Of a stretch of 64,000 nt of DNA, positions 28,062 to 38,887 are shown in pieces. The DNA lies in NCBI RefSeq assembly GCF_009557055.1, contig NZ_CP045649.1:2889501-2953500 (forward strand). Reading direction: 5' to 3'. The position numbers and the translations under genes were made by a program. The stretch is from Nocardioides sp. dk884. GTDB lineage: Bacteria > Actinomycetota > Actinomycetes > Propionibacteriales > Nocardioidaceae. The notes beneath the pieces were generated by a model. It did no database searches. It was not told where the DNA came from and was given only the letters and a program-made list of their open reading frames with translations. The stretch's first letter is position 1, and each line of letters starts with the position of its first letter.

Positions 28062-29312
28062 TCAGCGCACGTGGCCGTCGCCGGTGACGACGAACTTGGT
28101 CGAGGTCATCTCCGTCAGACCCATCGGGCCGCGCGCGTGCAGCTTCTGGGTGCTGATCCCGATCTCGGCGCCGAACCCGAACTCCCCGCCGTCGGTGAAC
28201 CGGGTCGAGGCGTTGACGAGCACCGCCGCGGAGTCCACCGCGGCGGTGAACCGGCGCGCCGCGCCCAGGTCCTCGGTGAGGATCGCCTCGGTGTGACCGC
28301 TGGAGTGCCGGCGGATGTGGGCGATCGCCGTGTCCAGGTCGGGCACCACGGCCGCGGAGATGTCGAGGGAGAGGTACTCGGTGTCCCAGTCCTCCTCGGT
28401 GGCCGCCACGACCCCGTCGTACGCCGCGAACGCCGCGTCCCCGTGCACGGTCACGCCGGCCTCCTGCAGGGCGGTCACCACCCGCGGCACGAAGGTGTCC
28501 GCGATGTCGGCGTGCACCAGCAGCGACTCCGCGGCGTTGCACACGCTCGTGCGGTGGGTCTTGGCGTTGAGCACGACGGCCAGCGCCTTGTCCTGGTCAG
28601 CGCCCGCGTCGACGTAGACGTGGCAGTTGCCGGTGCCGGTCTCGATCACGGGGACCGTGGACTCCTCGACGACCGAGCGGATCAGCCCGGCGCCGCCGCG
28701 CGGGATCAGCACATCGACGTGGCCGCGGGCGCGCATCAGCGCCTTGACGCTGTCGTGGCTGTCGCCCGGCACCAGCTGGACCACGTCGGCCCCGAGGCCG
28801 GCGGACGCCACCGCGTCGCGCAGCACCGCGACGATCGCGGCGTTGCTCGAGCGCGCGCTGGAGCTGCCGCGCAGCAGCACGGCGTTGCCGGACTTCAGGC
28901 AGATGCCGGCGGCGTCGGCGGTGACGTTGGGGCGGGCCTCGTAGATCATCCCGACCACGCCGAACGGCACCCGCAGCTGGCGCATCTCCAGGCCGTTGGC
29001 CAGCGTGCTGCCGCGCACCACCTCGCCCACCGGGTCGGCGAGCCCGGCGACGTCGCGCAGCCCCTGGGCCATCGCCTCGAGGCGCTCGGGGGTCAGCCGC
29101 AGCCGGTCGACGATGTTGGCGGGGGTGCCGCCCGCCTCGGCCCGCTCGACGTCCTCGGCGTTGGCCGCCAGCACCTCGGAGCTGCGCGCGAGCAGCCCGT
29201 CGGCCATCGCGTGCAGGGCGGCGTCCTTCTGCGCCCGGGTGGCGAGCGCCAGGGCGTGGCTGGCCTCGCGGGCGCGACGGGCAACGGCGATGACGTCCTG
29301 CTCGATGCTCAT
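28062..29312 (-). CDS. proA: glutamate-5-semialdehyde dehydrogenase
   Basis: 416 residues. Reduces gamma-glutamyl phosphate to the semialdehyde in proline synthesis. [12 protein letters not shown], the nucleotide-binding IPRGGAGLI, catalytic Cys in [10 protein letters not shown], and [23 protein letters not shown] are all family signatures. proB is not adjacent in the window. TAGGCT six bases before the ATG suggests a leaderless start. Confidence 0.96.
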   Translation of the reverse strand: MSIEQDVIAVARRAREASHALALATRAQKDAALHAMADGLLARSSEVLAANAEDVERAEAGGTPANIVDRLRLTPERLEAMAQGLRDVAGLADPVGEVVRGSTLANGLEMRQLRVPFGVVGMIYEARPNVTADAAGICLKSGNAVLLRGSSSARSSNAAIVAVLRDAVASAGLGADVVQLVPGDSHDSVKALMRARGHVDVLIPRGGAGLIRSVVEESTVPVIETGTGNCHVYVDAGADQDKALAVVLNAKTHRTSVCNAAESLLVHADIADTFVPRVVTALQEAGVTVHGDAAFAAYDGVVAATEEDWDTEYLSLDISAAVVPDLDTAIAHIRRHSSGHTEAILTEDLGAARRFTAAVDSAAVLVNASTRFTDGGEFGFGAEIGISTQKLHARGPMGLTEMTSTKFVVTGDGHVR

Positions 29313-29318
29313 GCTCCG

Positions 29319-29324
29319 AGCCTA
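29319..29324 (-). promoter_or_regulatory. -10 box of proA (leaderless)
   Basis: TAGGCT followed by CGGAGC and the ATG. Confidence 0.5.
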
Positions 29325-29341
29325 GTGCGGCGCCGACAGCC

Positions 29342-30190
29342 TCAGACCGGGTCCTCGACCGCGTGGACGTCCCCGGCGGCGAGGATGGCCTCGAGTCGCT
29401 GAGCGGCCCGGTCGGCCACGGGGTTCTCCCCCGCTCGCGCGGCCAACTCGGCGAGGGCGCTCAGGTCCGCGCACCGGGCCAGCTCCAGCGCCCGGTCGGG
29501 GTCGGTGCCGCGCAACGCGGCGTACCCCTGCAGGACGCCGGCGACGTAGGCCGGCTGCCTCTCGAAGCGCAGCACGCTGCCCAGGTCGGTGAACGGGTGT
29601 CCCGCGTGCGCGAGCTCCCAGTCCACGAGGCCGGTGACCGCCAGCGTCTCGGGGTCCACCAGGAGGTTCTGGGGGCTCAGGTCGCTGTGGACCAGGCAGG
29701 CGCGCCCCTCGGTGTCGAGCAGCGCGCGAGCGCGCTCCCCGACCTCCCCGAGCGACTGCTCCTCCGGCCGGGTGAACGGCGCGAGGTGCAGGTCGCCGTC
29801 GGTGAAGAGCCCGTGGTGCAGGAACGGCATCCCGCCGAGGGTGCCGACCAGACGGCCCACCGCCTCCCCCACCCGGTGCTGGCCGGTGTCGTCGAGCGTG
29901 GGCAGGATCAGGTCGAGGCGGGTGCCGGGCAGCCACTGCGTGACCAGCAGCGCCGGCAGCCCCGCGGCGGGGTCCGCGCGGCGTACCTCCAGCACCTCGG
30001 GCGCCGGGACCAGGCCGCGCACCAGGCGCAGCAGCGAGGCCTGGATCTGCGCGGCCTCCACGGGATGGCGCGGGTGGGCAAAGAGGCGCACCACGCTGCG
30101 CTCGCCCCCGGCCTGGGCCAGGAACGTCTCACCCGACCAGCCGCCCTCGAGGGGGTGGAGGGAGGCACCGACCGCGGCGAAGGGATCCAT
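29342..30190 (-). CDS. phosphotransferase family protein (APH/choline kinase fold)
   Basis: 282 residues. Starts [23 protein letters not shown] (glycine-rich loop), catalytic loop [12 protein letters not shown] and metal site [10 protein letters not shown]. Substrate unknown; the third APH-fold kinase in the window. ATG 30190 lies just downstream of the etfA terminator region, so it probably has its own promoter (GACGAT six bases upstream is a weak -10). Confidence 0.85.
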   Translation of the reverse strand: MDPFAAVGASLHPLEGGWSGETFLAQAGGERSVVRLFAHPRHPVEAAQIQASLLRLVRGLVPAPEVLEVRRADPAAGLPALLVTQWLPGTRLDLILPTLDDTGQHRVGEAVGRLVGTLGGMPFLHHGLFTDGDLHLAPFTRPEEQSLGEVGERARALLDTEGRACLVHSDLSPQNLLVDPETLAVTGLVDWELAHAGHPFTDLGSVLRFERQPAYVAGVLQGYAALRGTDPDRALELARCADLSALAELAARAGENPVADRAAQRLEAILAAGDVHAVEDPV

Positions 30191-30220
30191 GGCGCGATCG
30201 TCGCACCCCCGGAGACGACG

Positions 30221-30250
30221 AAGGCCCCCCGGCCGGAGCCGGGGAGCCTT
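30221..30250 (-). terminator. terminator after etfBA
   Basis: Stem AAGGCCCCCCGGC with GCCGGGGAGCCTT (one mismatch), loop CGGA, 19 bases past the etfA stop. Confidence 0.75.
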
Positions 30251-30269
30251 GGTCGTGGCGGGTCGGGAC

Positions 30270-31223
30270 TCAGCCCTTGCGCTTGTTGATCTCCTCGGTG
30301 GCAGCCGGGAGGACCGCGTGCAGGTCGCCGACGACGCCGAAGTCGACGAGCTCGAAGATCGGCGCCTCCTCGTCCTTGTTGACCGCGACGATGGTCTTCG
30401 AGGTCTGCATGCCGGCGCGGTGCTGGATCGCACCGGAGATGCCGTTGGCGACGTAGAGCTGCGGCGACACCGTCTTGCCGGTCTGGCCGACCTGGAAGGT
30501 GTGCGGCATCCAGCCGGAGTCGACGGCGGCACGCGAGGCGCCGACCGCCGCACCGAGGGCGTCGGCGAGGCCCTCGACCGGCTCGAAGTTGCCGCCGGTG
30601 CCACGGCCGCCGGAGACCACGATCGCGGCCTCGGTGAGCTCGGGGCGCCCGGTGGCCTTGCGCGGCTGGGCGGCCACGATCTGCGCCTTCTTGGCGTCGT
30701 CGGAGATCGTCGCGGCGAACTCCTCGACGGCGCCGGCGCCGGCCCCCTCGACCGGGCTGGTCGAGTTGGGCTTGACCGTGATGATCGGGGTGCCCTGGGT
30801 GACCTTCGCGGTGACGGTGAAGTTGCCGGCGAACACGCTCTGCGTGGTCACCGGGCCCTCCTGCACGTCGACGGCGTCGGTGATCAGGCCGGACTTGGTC
30901 TTGATCGCGAGACGGGCCGCGATCTCCTTGCCCTCGTAGCCGGAGACGATGAGGACCGCGGCGGGCGAGGTCTTCTCGACCAGCTGCTGGAGGACCTCCG
31001 CCTTCGGGGCCACCAGGTAGCCCTTCACCTGTGCGTCGTCGACGACGTAGACCTTCTCGGCACCGAACGCGGCGAGCTTCTCCGCGGCCGCGGAGGCCTG
31101 GGCGGCGGCGCCGATGAAGACGGCCGAGGGCTCGCCGAGGCGCTTGGCGAGGGCCAGCAGCTCGAGGGTGGGCTTGCGGATCGCACCGTCGACGTGGTCG
31201 ACGAGAACCAGAACTTCAGACAT
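30270..31223 (-). CDS. etfA: electron transfer flavoprotein subunit alpha
   Basis: 317 residues. C-terminal FAD domain with [46 protein letters not shown] and [13 protein letters not shown]. Takes electrons from acyl-CoA dehydrogenases as a heterodimer with EtfB. Follows etfB after 36 bases; ends before a hairpin. Confidence 0.96.
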   Translation of the reverse strand: MSEVLVLVDHVDGAIRKPTLELLALAKRLGEPSAVFIGAAAQASAAAEKLAAFGAEKVYVVDDAQVKGYLVAPKAEVLQQLVEKTSPAAVLIVSGYEGKEIAARLAIKTKSGLITDAVDVQEGPVTTQSVFAGNFTVTAKVTQGTPIITVKPNSTSPVEGAGAGAVEEFAATISDDAKKAQIVAAQPRKATGRPELTEAAIVVSGGRGTGGNFEPVEGLADALGAAVGASRAAVDSGWMPHTFQVGQTGKTVSPQLYVANGISGAIQHRAGMQTSKTIVAVNKDEEAPIFELVDFGVVGDLHAVLPAATEEINKRKG

Positions 31224-31259
31224 CAGTGACTCGCTCCTCTACGCACTCTGAGCCGGGGC

Positions 31260-32048
31260 TCAGATGAACTTCTTCGACGCGAGGAAGCCGGTCAGCGCGG
31301 TGGCGCCGGAGCCGTCCTCGTCCTTGACGATCTCGCCGGCCGTGCGCGGCGGGCGGGCAGCGGTCTCGAGGACCTCGGTCCACGCAGCACCCAGGCCGAC
31401 CTCGGCGGCGTCGACACCCAGGTCGGCGAGCGACCAGGTCTCGAGCGGCTTCTTCTTCGCGGCCATGATGCCCTTGAACGAGGGGTAGCGGGCCTCGCCG
31501 GACTGGTCGGTCACCGAGAGGACCAGCGGCATGGTGCCGCCGATGACCTCGGTCGCGGTGTCGCCGTCGCGCTTGACGCGCACCTGGTCGCCCTGGGTCT
31601 CGATGACCGAGGCGAAGGTGACCTGGGGCAGGTTGAGCCGCTCGGCGAGCATCGCCGGGACGACGCTGCCCGACGCGTCGGTCGAGGCCATGCCGCACAC
31701 GACCAGGTCGACGGGGCCGGCCTTCTCGATGGCCTTGGCGAGCACCAGTGAGGTGGCGATGTAGTCGGAGCCGGCGATGGCGTCGTCGAGGACGTGGATG
31801 GCCTTGTCGGCACCCATCTGGAGGGCCTTGCGGACAGCGTCCACGGCCTTCTCCGGACCGACGCACAGCGCGGTCACCTCGGTGTCGTCGCCGGCCTTCT
31901 CCTTGATCTGGAGAGCCTGCTCGACGGCGTACTCGTCGAGCTCCGACAGCAGGCCGTCGACGCCGACGCGGTCGACGGTGTTGTCCGACTCGAACTGCCG
32001 GTCAGCAGTGGCGTCGGGCACGTACTTCACACAGACAAGAATGTTCAT
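31260..32048 (-). CDS. etfB: electron transfer flavoprotein subunit beta
   Basis: 262 residues. Starts MNILVCVKYVPDA, contains ALCVGPEKAVDAVRKALQMGADKAIHV and CGMASTDASGSVVPAMLAERL, the AMP-binding signature. An AGGAGG lies upstream of the ATG. A possible promoter (TTGACG 32121-32116, TAGCCT 32100-32095, spacer only 15) precedes it, with two direct CTCACAGT repeats farther up. Confidence 0.96.
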   Translation of the reverse strand: MNILVCVKYVPDATADRQFESDNTVDRVGVDGLLSELDEYAVEQALQIKEKAGDDTEVTALCVGPEKAVDAVRKALQMGADKAIHVLDDAIAGSDYIATSLVLAKAIEKAGPVDLVVCGMASTDASGSVVPAMLAERLNLPQVTFASVIETQGDQVRVKRDGDTATEVIGGTMPLVLSVTDQSGEARYPSFKGIMAAKKKPLETWSLADLGVDAAEVGLGAAWTEVLETAARPPRTAGEIVKDEDGSGATALTGFLASKKFI

Positions 32049-32144
32049 GGCGATGGCCGGGACGGCCCCTCCTGTGGACTCGGATGTGAACGCGAGGCTA
32101 CCGACAGATGCGGTGCGTCAAAACACATGTCCGCGGTCGGCAAT

Positions 32145-32162
32145 CTCACAGTCGCTCACAGT
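32145..32162. repeat. paired CTCACAGT direct repeats upstream of etfB
   Basis: CTCACAGT at 32145-32152 and 32155-32162, ten bases apart (one helix turn), next to the palindrome GTGCCAGTGGCAC at 32161-32173. Possible regulator site. Confidence 0.35.
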
Positions 32163-32233
32163 GCCAGTGGCACGGTGGATCCGCCGCATCGGTCCCGTAC
32201 GACGGACGGTCCAGACCTGTGAGCAGGGACGCA

Positions 32234-32268
32234 GAACGGCCCCGGCGTGCAGTTCGCCGGGGCCGTTC
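32234..32268 (-). terminator. terminator after the secreted Lys-rich protein gene
   Basis: Perfect 14-base stem GAACGGCCCCGGCG / CGCCGGGGCCGTTC with a 7-base loop, 50 bases past the stop. Confidence 0.8.
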
Positions 32269-32317
32269 CTCGTGATGCGCGGTGCGGTGCCGACCTGCGA
32301 TCAGGCCGGCCGGTGGG

Positions 32318-33682
32318 TCACTTGATCTTGACGGTGACCGTCTTGTTCGACGCCTTGAAGTTCTTGTTGCCGGCGTACTTCACGACGAGCTTGTAGTTGC
32401 CCTTGGCGATCTTCTTGAAGACAGCCTTGGCCGTGCCCTTCTTGATGTTGACGGTCGCCTTGCCGACCTGCTTCTTGCCCTTCTTCAGGACCAGGGTCGC
32501 CTTGCCGGCGGGCTTGGCCTTGGCCGAGGTGACCGTGACCTTGGCCGTGAGCTTCTTGGCCTTCTTGGCGTACGCCGTCTTGACCGTGGTCTTGGTCGCG
32601 GCAGCGGTGACGACCGCCCCCTTGTCGACGGTGATGTCGCCCAGGGTGGCGGCGTCGCCGACGAGGGTGCAGTCGAGCTCCGCGGCGGAGTAGGTGCCAC
32701 CGGTGAAGCGGTTCGACGCCTCGACGGTCAGCGCGATGTCGGCAGGAACCACTGCCTTCACGCCGGCGGCGGAGGTGTCGAGGGCGAGAGAGCCGCTCGC
32801 GTTCCAGACCATCGGCTCACCCGCGGCCGGGACCGCGGTGTCGGAGAAGGTGAGGCCGATCGGGCCGGCACTGGTGGCCGCCTGCGCGGCACCGTTGCGG
32901 AAGGTCATGGCGATGCGGCCGGCCATGGCGGTCCACTCCTCGCTCCACACCAGGGTCGAGGTCACCGGAACGGTGGCCTTCTTGCCCTGCGTGGCCTTCA
33001 CCGAGGTGTCGAGCACTGTGTAGAAGGTGGCACCGAAGGCGCCGAACGTGCCGTACTCGCAGTCGTAGGCGTTCGCCACGCCGGCGGGGACCTCGGGACT
33101 CGGGGCGTCGCCGACCGTGACGGCGCCGACCTTCTGGTCCTGGCCCGCGTCAGCGGTGCACGGGACGTTGACCGGCGCGGTCATGCCCATCACCGTGGCC
33201 GTCAGGGCGGCGCTCACCGCGCCGACCTCGATGGGGGCGTCCCCCGCGGTGGCCGGCGCGGTCAGCTCGGAGCTCGTGGTGCCGGTGAAGACCAGCGGCG
33301 CGGAGGCGGGGGTCCAGTCCGCCACCGGGATGGTGACGGTCTTCGACTCGCCGGCGACGAGCACCGCGACGTCGATGGTGCCGCTCAGACGGCTCACCGG
33401 ACCCATGGCAGTGGTGCCCATGTCCAGCGTGGCCGAGATCTGCGAGGTGAACGCGGCACCCGGAGCCACAGCCTCGGTCGGCGTGCCGACCTCGATGCTG
33501 AGCGTCGAGTCCAGGGTCACCGGCGCGCCGAAGCCGCTCATGACACAGCTGTAGCCAAGGTCGGTCGGGGCCGCGTGTGCGGCGCTGAGCCCGGCCATGG
33601 CCGGGACGAAGCTGAGTGCACCGGCGGCGAGCGTGCCGGTGGCGACCGCCGCGGCGCGGCGGCGGAACGAGGTGGTGGTCAT
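32318..33682 (-). CDS. secreted protein with two related beta domains and a Lys-rich Ig-like C terminus
   Basis: 454 residues. Signal peptide (FRRRAAAVATGTLAAGALSF...AHA), then two related segments of about 180 residues, opening LGYSCVMSGFGAPVTLDSTL and YDCEYGTFGAFGATFYTVLD, each with paired cysteines; these resemble beta-sandwich domains found repeatedly in Nocardioides secreted proteins. The last 90 residues are an Ig-like repeat extremely rich in Lys and Val/Thr (KKAKKLTAKVTVTSAKAK...). Probably surface or matrix associated; role unknown. ATG 33682 with GGAGAG upstream. Confidence 0.8.
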   Translation of the reverse strand: MTTTSFRRRAAAVATGTLAAGALSFVPAMAGLSAAHAAPTDLGYSCVMSGFGAPVTLDSTLSIEVGTPTEAVAPGAAFTSQISATLDMGTTAMGPVSRLSGTIDVAVLVAGESKTVTIPVADWTPASAPLVFTGTTSSELTAPATAGDAPIEVGAVSAALTATVMGMTAPVNVPCTADAGQDQKVGAVTVGDAPSPEVPAGVANAYDCEYGTFGAFGATFYTVLDTSVKATQGKKATVPVTSTLVWSEEWTAMAGRIAMTFRNGAAQAATSAGPIGLTFSDTAVPAAGEPMVWNASGSLALDTSAAGVKAVVPADIALTVEASNRFTGGTYSAAELDCTLVGDAATLGDITVDKGAVVTAAATKTTVKTAYAKKAKKLTAKVTVTSAKAKPAGKATLVLKKGKKQVGKATVNIKKGTAKAVFKKIAKGNYKLVVKYAGNKNFKASNKTVTVKIK

Positions 33683-33794
33683 GTCTCTCCCTCTCCGTGG
33701 CCGCCCGTGCAGCGACCTGCGGGACCACGACTCCTCCACGAAGTCGCGGCGTGACCGGGGACACCGGTCTGAGGCAGAACCTAGGACCGAACCT

Positions 33795-33826
33795 GAGAAA
33801 ATATACGGTTTCAGATATATCTTCTC
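33795..33826. promoter_or_regulatory. AT-rich inverted repeat upstream of the secreted protein gene
   Basis: GAGAAAATATA (33795-33805) and TATATCTTCTC (33816-33826) are inverted with one mismatch, separated by ten bases, 113 bases before the gene. A marked AT-rich island in GC-rich surroundings; operator-like. Confidence 0.5.
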
Positions 33827-33884
33827 ACATCGTGAGTGACCTGTAACACGCCGGAAATCCGTGCTGCTCCCCTGCACGACCCGA

Positions 33885-34214
33885 TCAGGGCCGGATGATC
33901 CGCTCCAGCAGCCGCCCGATCACCAGCCAGGCGATGGCCGCCAGGCCCCAGTTGAGCAGCGCGTTCTGGGTCTCGCTGTCGAACTGCATGACACCGGCGT
34001 CGCGGGAGAAGACGCCGAGGTCGACGGCGTCGGCGACCTGGAGCACGAAGCGGACCAGGTCGTTGGACTCGTTGGTCGCATCGATCGCGACCAGGAGCGC
34101 CCCCAGGGCCAGCACGAGCGCGAGGAGCGCGCAGATCGTCCAGGCGACCTGCGCGACGGTCCGTCGCACCCGTGCTGTGCCGTTGAGGGTGGTGGTGCTG
34201 CTCTGACGTGCCAC
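33885..34214 (-). CDS. small membrane protein with two helices
   Basis: 109 residues. Two hydrophobic segments (VAWTICALLALVLALGALLVAI and NWGLAAIAWLVIGRLL) around a polar region. GTG 34214 has GGAGG seven bases upstream; a longer reading lacks it. Function unknown; no clear partner gene. Confidence 0.7.
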   Translation of the reverse strand: MARQSSTTTLNGTARVRRTVAQVAWTICALLALVLALGALLVAIDATNESNDLVRFVLQVADAVDLGVFSRDAGVMQFDSETQNALLNWGLAAIAWLVIGRLLERIIRP

Positions 34215-34280
34215 GTGGGTTCCTCCGCGATCCTCGGACCAGACCGGCAGAGGATCGCACACCCGTGGCGGCGGGCGTGG

Positions 34281-35063
34281 TCAGCGACCGACGAAGCCCG
34301 CCTTGCCCGGCCCGTTGTCGATGAACGAGCGCATCCCGATGGTGCGGTCCTCGGTGGCGAACAGCGCCGCGAACTGCTGGCGCTCGATCTCCAGACCGGT
34401 GCCGAGGTCGACCTCGAGGCCGCGGTCGATGCTCTCCTTCGCCGCCCGGATGGCGTACGTCGCGCCGCCGACGAACTGCTTCGCCCAGGCCACCGCCGCG
34501 GCGTACACGTCGGCCGCGGGCACGACCCGGTCGACCAGCCCGATCGCGAGCGCCTCGTCGGCCTGGACGAAGCGGCCGGTGAACACGATGTCCTTGGCCT
34601 TGGCGGGGCCGACCAGGCGGGTCAGGCGCTGGGTGCCGCCGGCGCCCGGGATGATCCCGAGGAGGATCTCGGGCTGACCGAGCACCGCGTTGTCGGCGGC
34701 GAAGCGTACGTCGGCGCAGAGCGCGAGCTCGCAGCCGCCGCCGAGGGCGTAGCCGGTGACCGCCGCGACGACCGGCTTCGGGATCTGCGCGACAGCGGTG
34801 AAGCAGGCCTGCAGGTCCCCCGAGCGCCGGACCATGTCGGTGTAGGACATGTCGACCATCTCCTTGACGTCGGCGCCGGCCGCGAAGACCCGCTCCCCGC
34901 CGTACACGACCACGGCCTTGACGTCCTCGCGTCGGCTCGCCTCAGTGGCCGCGGCGCGGATCTCCTCCTGCATCTGAGCATCCAGCGCGTTCATCTTGGG
35001 CCGATCGAGCCGGATCGTCCCGACGCCGTCCTCGACCTCCAGCCGCACGTACTCCGCCATCAC
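34281..35063 (-). CDS. enoyl-CoA hydratase/isomerase family protein
   Basis: 260 residues. Crotonase fold: oxyanion-hole segments AGADVKEM and ALGGGCELALCADVRFAAD, catalytic Glu region GQPEILLGIIPGAGGTQRL with both glutamates. Hydrates trans-2-enoyl-CoA in beta-oxidation or a related degradation path. ATG 35063 or the adjacent ATG 35060. Confidence 0.93.
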   Translation of the reverse strand: MMAEYVRLEVEDGVGTIRLDRPKMNALDAQMQEEIRAAATEASRREDVKAVVVYGGERVFAAGADVKEMVDMSYTDMVRRSGDLQACFTAVAQIPKPVVAAVTGYALGGGCELALCADVRFAADNAVLGQPEILLGIIPGAGGTQRLTRLVGPAKAKDIVFTGRFVQADEALAIGLVDRVVPAADVYAAAVAWAKQFVGGATYAIRAAKESIDRGLEVDLGTGLEIERQQFAALFATEDRTIGMRSFIDNGPGKAGFVGR

Positions 35064-35171
35064 ACGTCTCGTCTCTCTCGGGCCCGGTTCCGGACGAGCT
35101 GGCGCCCGGACCGGGCTAGGTCACGGGTCTGCATCATGCGCCCCGCATTGTGCACGTCCTGCGAGACTGAC

Positions 35172-37334
<2,163 letters not shown>

Positions 37335-37442
37335 GCATCCACCTCCGGGCGGGACCCGCCCCGGGAAACCCACCCCTTCCGGCATGGGACGCGCGCGGCT
37401 CGGGCTGCGTCGAACAGGACGTAGACCACCCCGAGGAGGGAC

Positions 37443-37963
37443 ATGAGCACCCAGGCGCGGGCGGCCCAGGAGGCCGCTTTCACCGAGTTCGCGCAGGCGC
37501 GGATGCCACACCTGTACCGGTCCGCGTGGCTGCTGTGCGGCGACCGGCACCGGGCCGAGGACCTCGTGCAGGAGACGCTGGCGCGGGTGTACGGCCGGTG
37601 GGGCCGGCGATCGCCAACCCCGCGGCGTACGCCCAGACCACGCTGACCCGCACCTGGATCAGCCAGCAGCGGCGCCGCAGCACCCACGAGCGGCCGGTGG
37701 AGCGGTTCCCTGACGCGCCGGCACCGACCGGGCAGGACGAGCTGCGGTTCACCCTGATGGCGGCCCTCGCCGGGCTCGACCCCCTCGACCGGGCCATCGT
37801 GGTGCTGCGCTACCTCGATGACCTCTCCACCGACGAGGTGGCCGGTCTGCTCGACCTCAGCAACGGCGCCGTCCGCAAGCGCCTGATGCGAGCCCTGCGC
37901 CGGCTGCGTGACCACCTCGGCGTCCCGTTCAGCGACCTGCTGCCCGAAGGAGTCCTCTCATGA
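37443..37963 (+). pseudogene. SigE-type ECF RNA polymerase sigma factor, interrupted by a frameshift
   Basis: The ATG at 37443 (GAGGAGGGAC upstream) opens a sigma-70 region 2 (MPHLYRSAWLLCGDRHRAEDLVQETLARVYGRWG) that runs out of frame; the second half in another frame carries NPAAYAQTTLTRTWI and region 4 (LDPLDRAIVVLRYLDDLSTDEVAGLLDLSNGAVRKRLMRALRRL). One missing G in the GGGG run at 37600-37603 would restore one frame through WGPAIAN. It may be a sequencing error, a real inactivation or a -1 slip. The stop overlaps the next gene's ATG. Confidence 0.85.
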
Positions 37964-38838
37964 CCGATCTCCAGCTCGGCGACCTGCTTCGCCAGGCCCC
38001 CGACGACCTCGACCCCGCCACCGCCGACCGGATCCTCGAAGCCGCCCTGGTGAGCGGCACCCGGCGCCGCCGCGGGCGGCGCCTGGCCATGGCCGGTGCC
38101 GCCCTCTCGTCCGCGGCCGTCGTGGCCCTCGCCGTGTCGGCGTCCGGGCTGGTGGGGACCGACCCGGGCCCGCGGGGCCCGGCCGTCGCCGGCGCGCCCG
38201 AGCCCCCGCCGGCGACGACCGAGCCGCCCGACGCTCCCGGCCCGGGTGAGGCGGACACCGAGGGCCCGGTGGTCCCGACCGACCGGGCGATCGCCGACCA
38301 GCCGACCCTCCTCGCGGTCACCACCGACCTGCTGGCCGGCGCCGGCGAGCTGAGCGGGCTCTCGGTCGCCGCCCACGAGACCTCGAACCCGTCGCGCCTC
38401 GGCGCGCCGCTGGAGGGCCGTCGGGTGGACTTCTCGCTCGACGGCGGCGGGGCCTCGGTGACGTTGCAGCGCTGGGACGGGATCGCTGCCGTCGGCAGCA
38501 CCCTCGCCGTCGACCCCACCGGTCCTGCGCGCGAGAAGATCGCCACCACCGCGGCCGAGGCGTGCGCCGGCGCCTACCTGACATCCCCGGCCATCGAGTG
38601 CCGCGAGTCGCCCGCGGGCTGGTACTCGATGGCGCGCCCCAGCCAGGGCGACGCCATGCCGGACACCTTCCAGGAGCTGATGGTCACCCTCTACACCCCG
38701 GACGGGTACGTCGTGCGGATCGACTCCTACAACACCCCCGGCGAGAAGGTCGGCCCGGTGGTCGCCGAGCAGCCCGTGCTCACCGAGGCCGAGTCCCTGG
38801 CGCTGGCCTCCTCGCAGCGCTGGTTCGTCCCCCGCTGA
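37960..38838 (+). CDS. membrane protein downstream of ECF sigma, possible anti-sigma-type partner
   Basis: 292 residues. Cytoplasmic N terminus of about 45 residues (LLRQAPDDLDPATADRILEAALVSGTRRRRGRR), one membrane helix (MAGAALSSAAVVALAVSASGLV), then a Pro/Glu-rich linker and an outer domain with two cysteines (ACAG, IECRE). Overlaps the sigma gene by four bases, the usual arrangement for SigE-family pairs. No zinc-binding anti-sigma motif is seen, so the regulatory role is inferred from position. Confidence 0.75.
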   Translation: MTDLQLGDLLRQAPDDLDPATADRILEAALVSGTRRRRGRRLAMAGAALSSAAVVALAVSASGLVGTDPGPRGPAVAGAPEPPPATTEPPDAPGPGEADTEGPVVPTDRAIADQPTLLAVTTDLLAGAGELSGLSVAAHETSNPSRLGAPLEGRRVDFSLDGGGASVTLQRWDGIAAVGSTLAVDPTGPAREKIATTAAEACAGAYLTSPAIECRESPAGWYSMARPSQGDAMPDTFQELMVTLYTPDGYVVRIDSYNTPGEKVGPVVAEQPVLTEAESLALASSQRWFVPR

Positions 38839-38844
38839 GGCGGC

Positions 38845-38887
38845 CCGACCGAGCTCAGGCCAGCGCGACCAGCCCGAGCTCGGTCGG
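38845..38887. terminator. bidirectional hairpin between convergent genes
   Basis: Perfect 12-base arms CCGACCGAGCTC (38845-38856) and GAGCTCGGTCGG (38876-38887), 19-base loop; it overlaps the glgP stop and last codons, seven bases from the end of the converging gene. Confidence 0.65.

Noticed and set aside
30270..32048. etfBA considered as nitrogen-fixation FixAB
   Set aside because: No fix or nif neighbours; the sequences fit the housekeeping ETF type.
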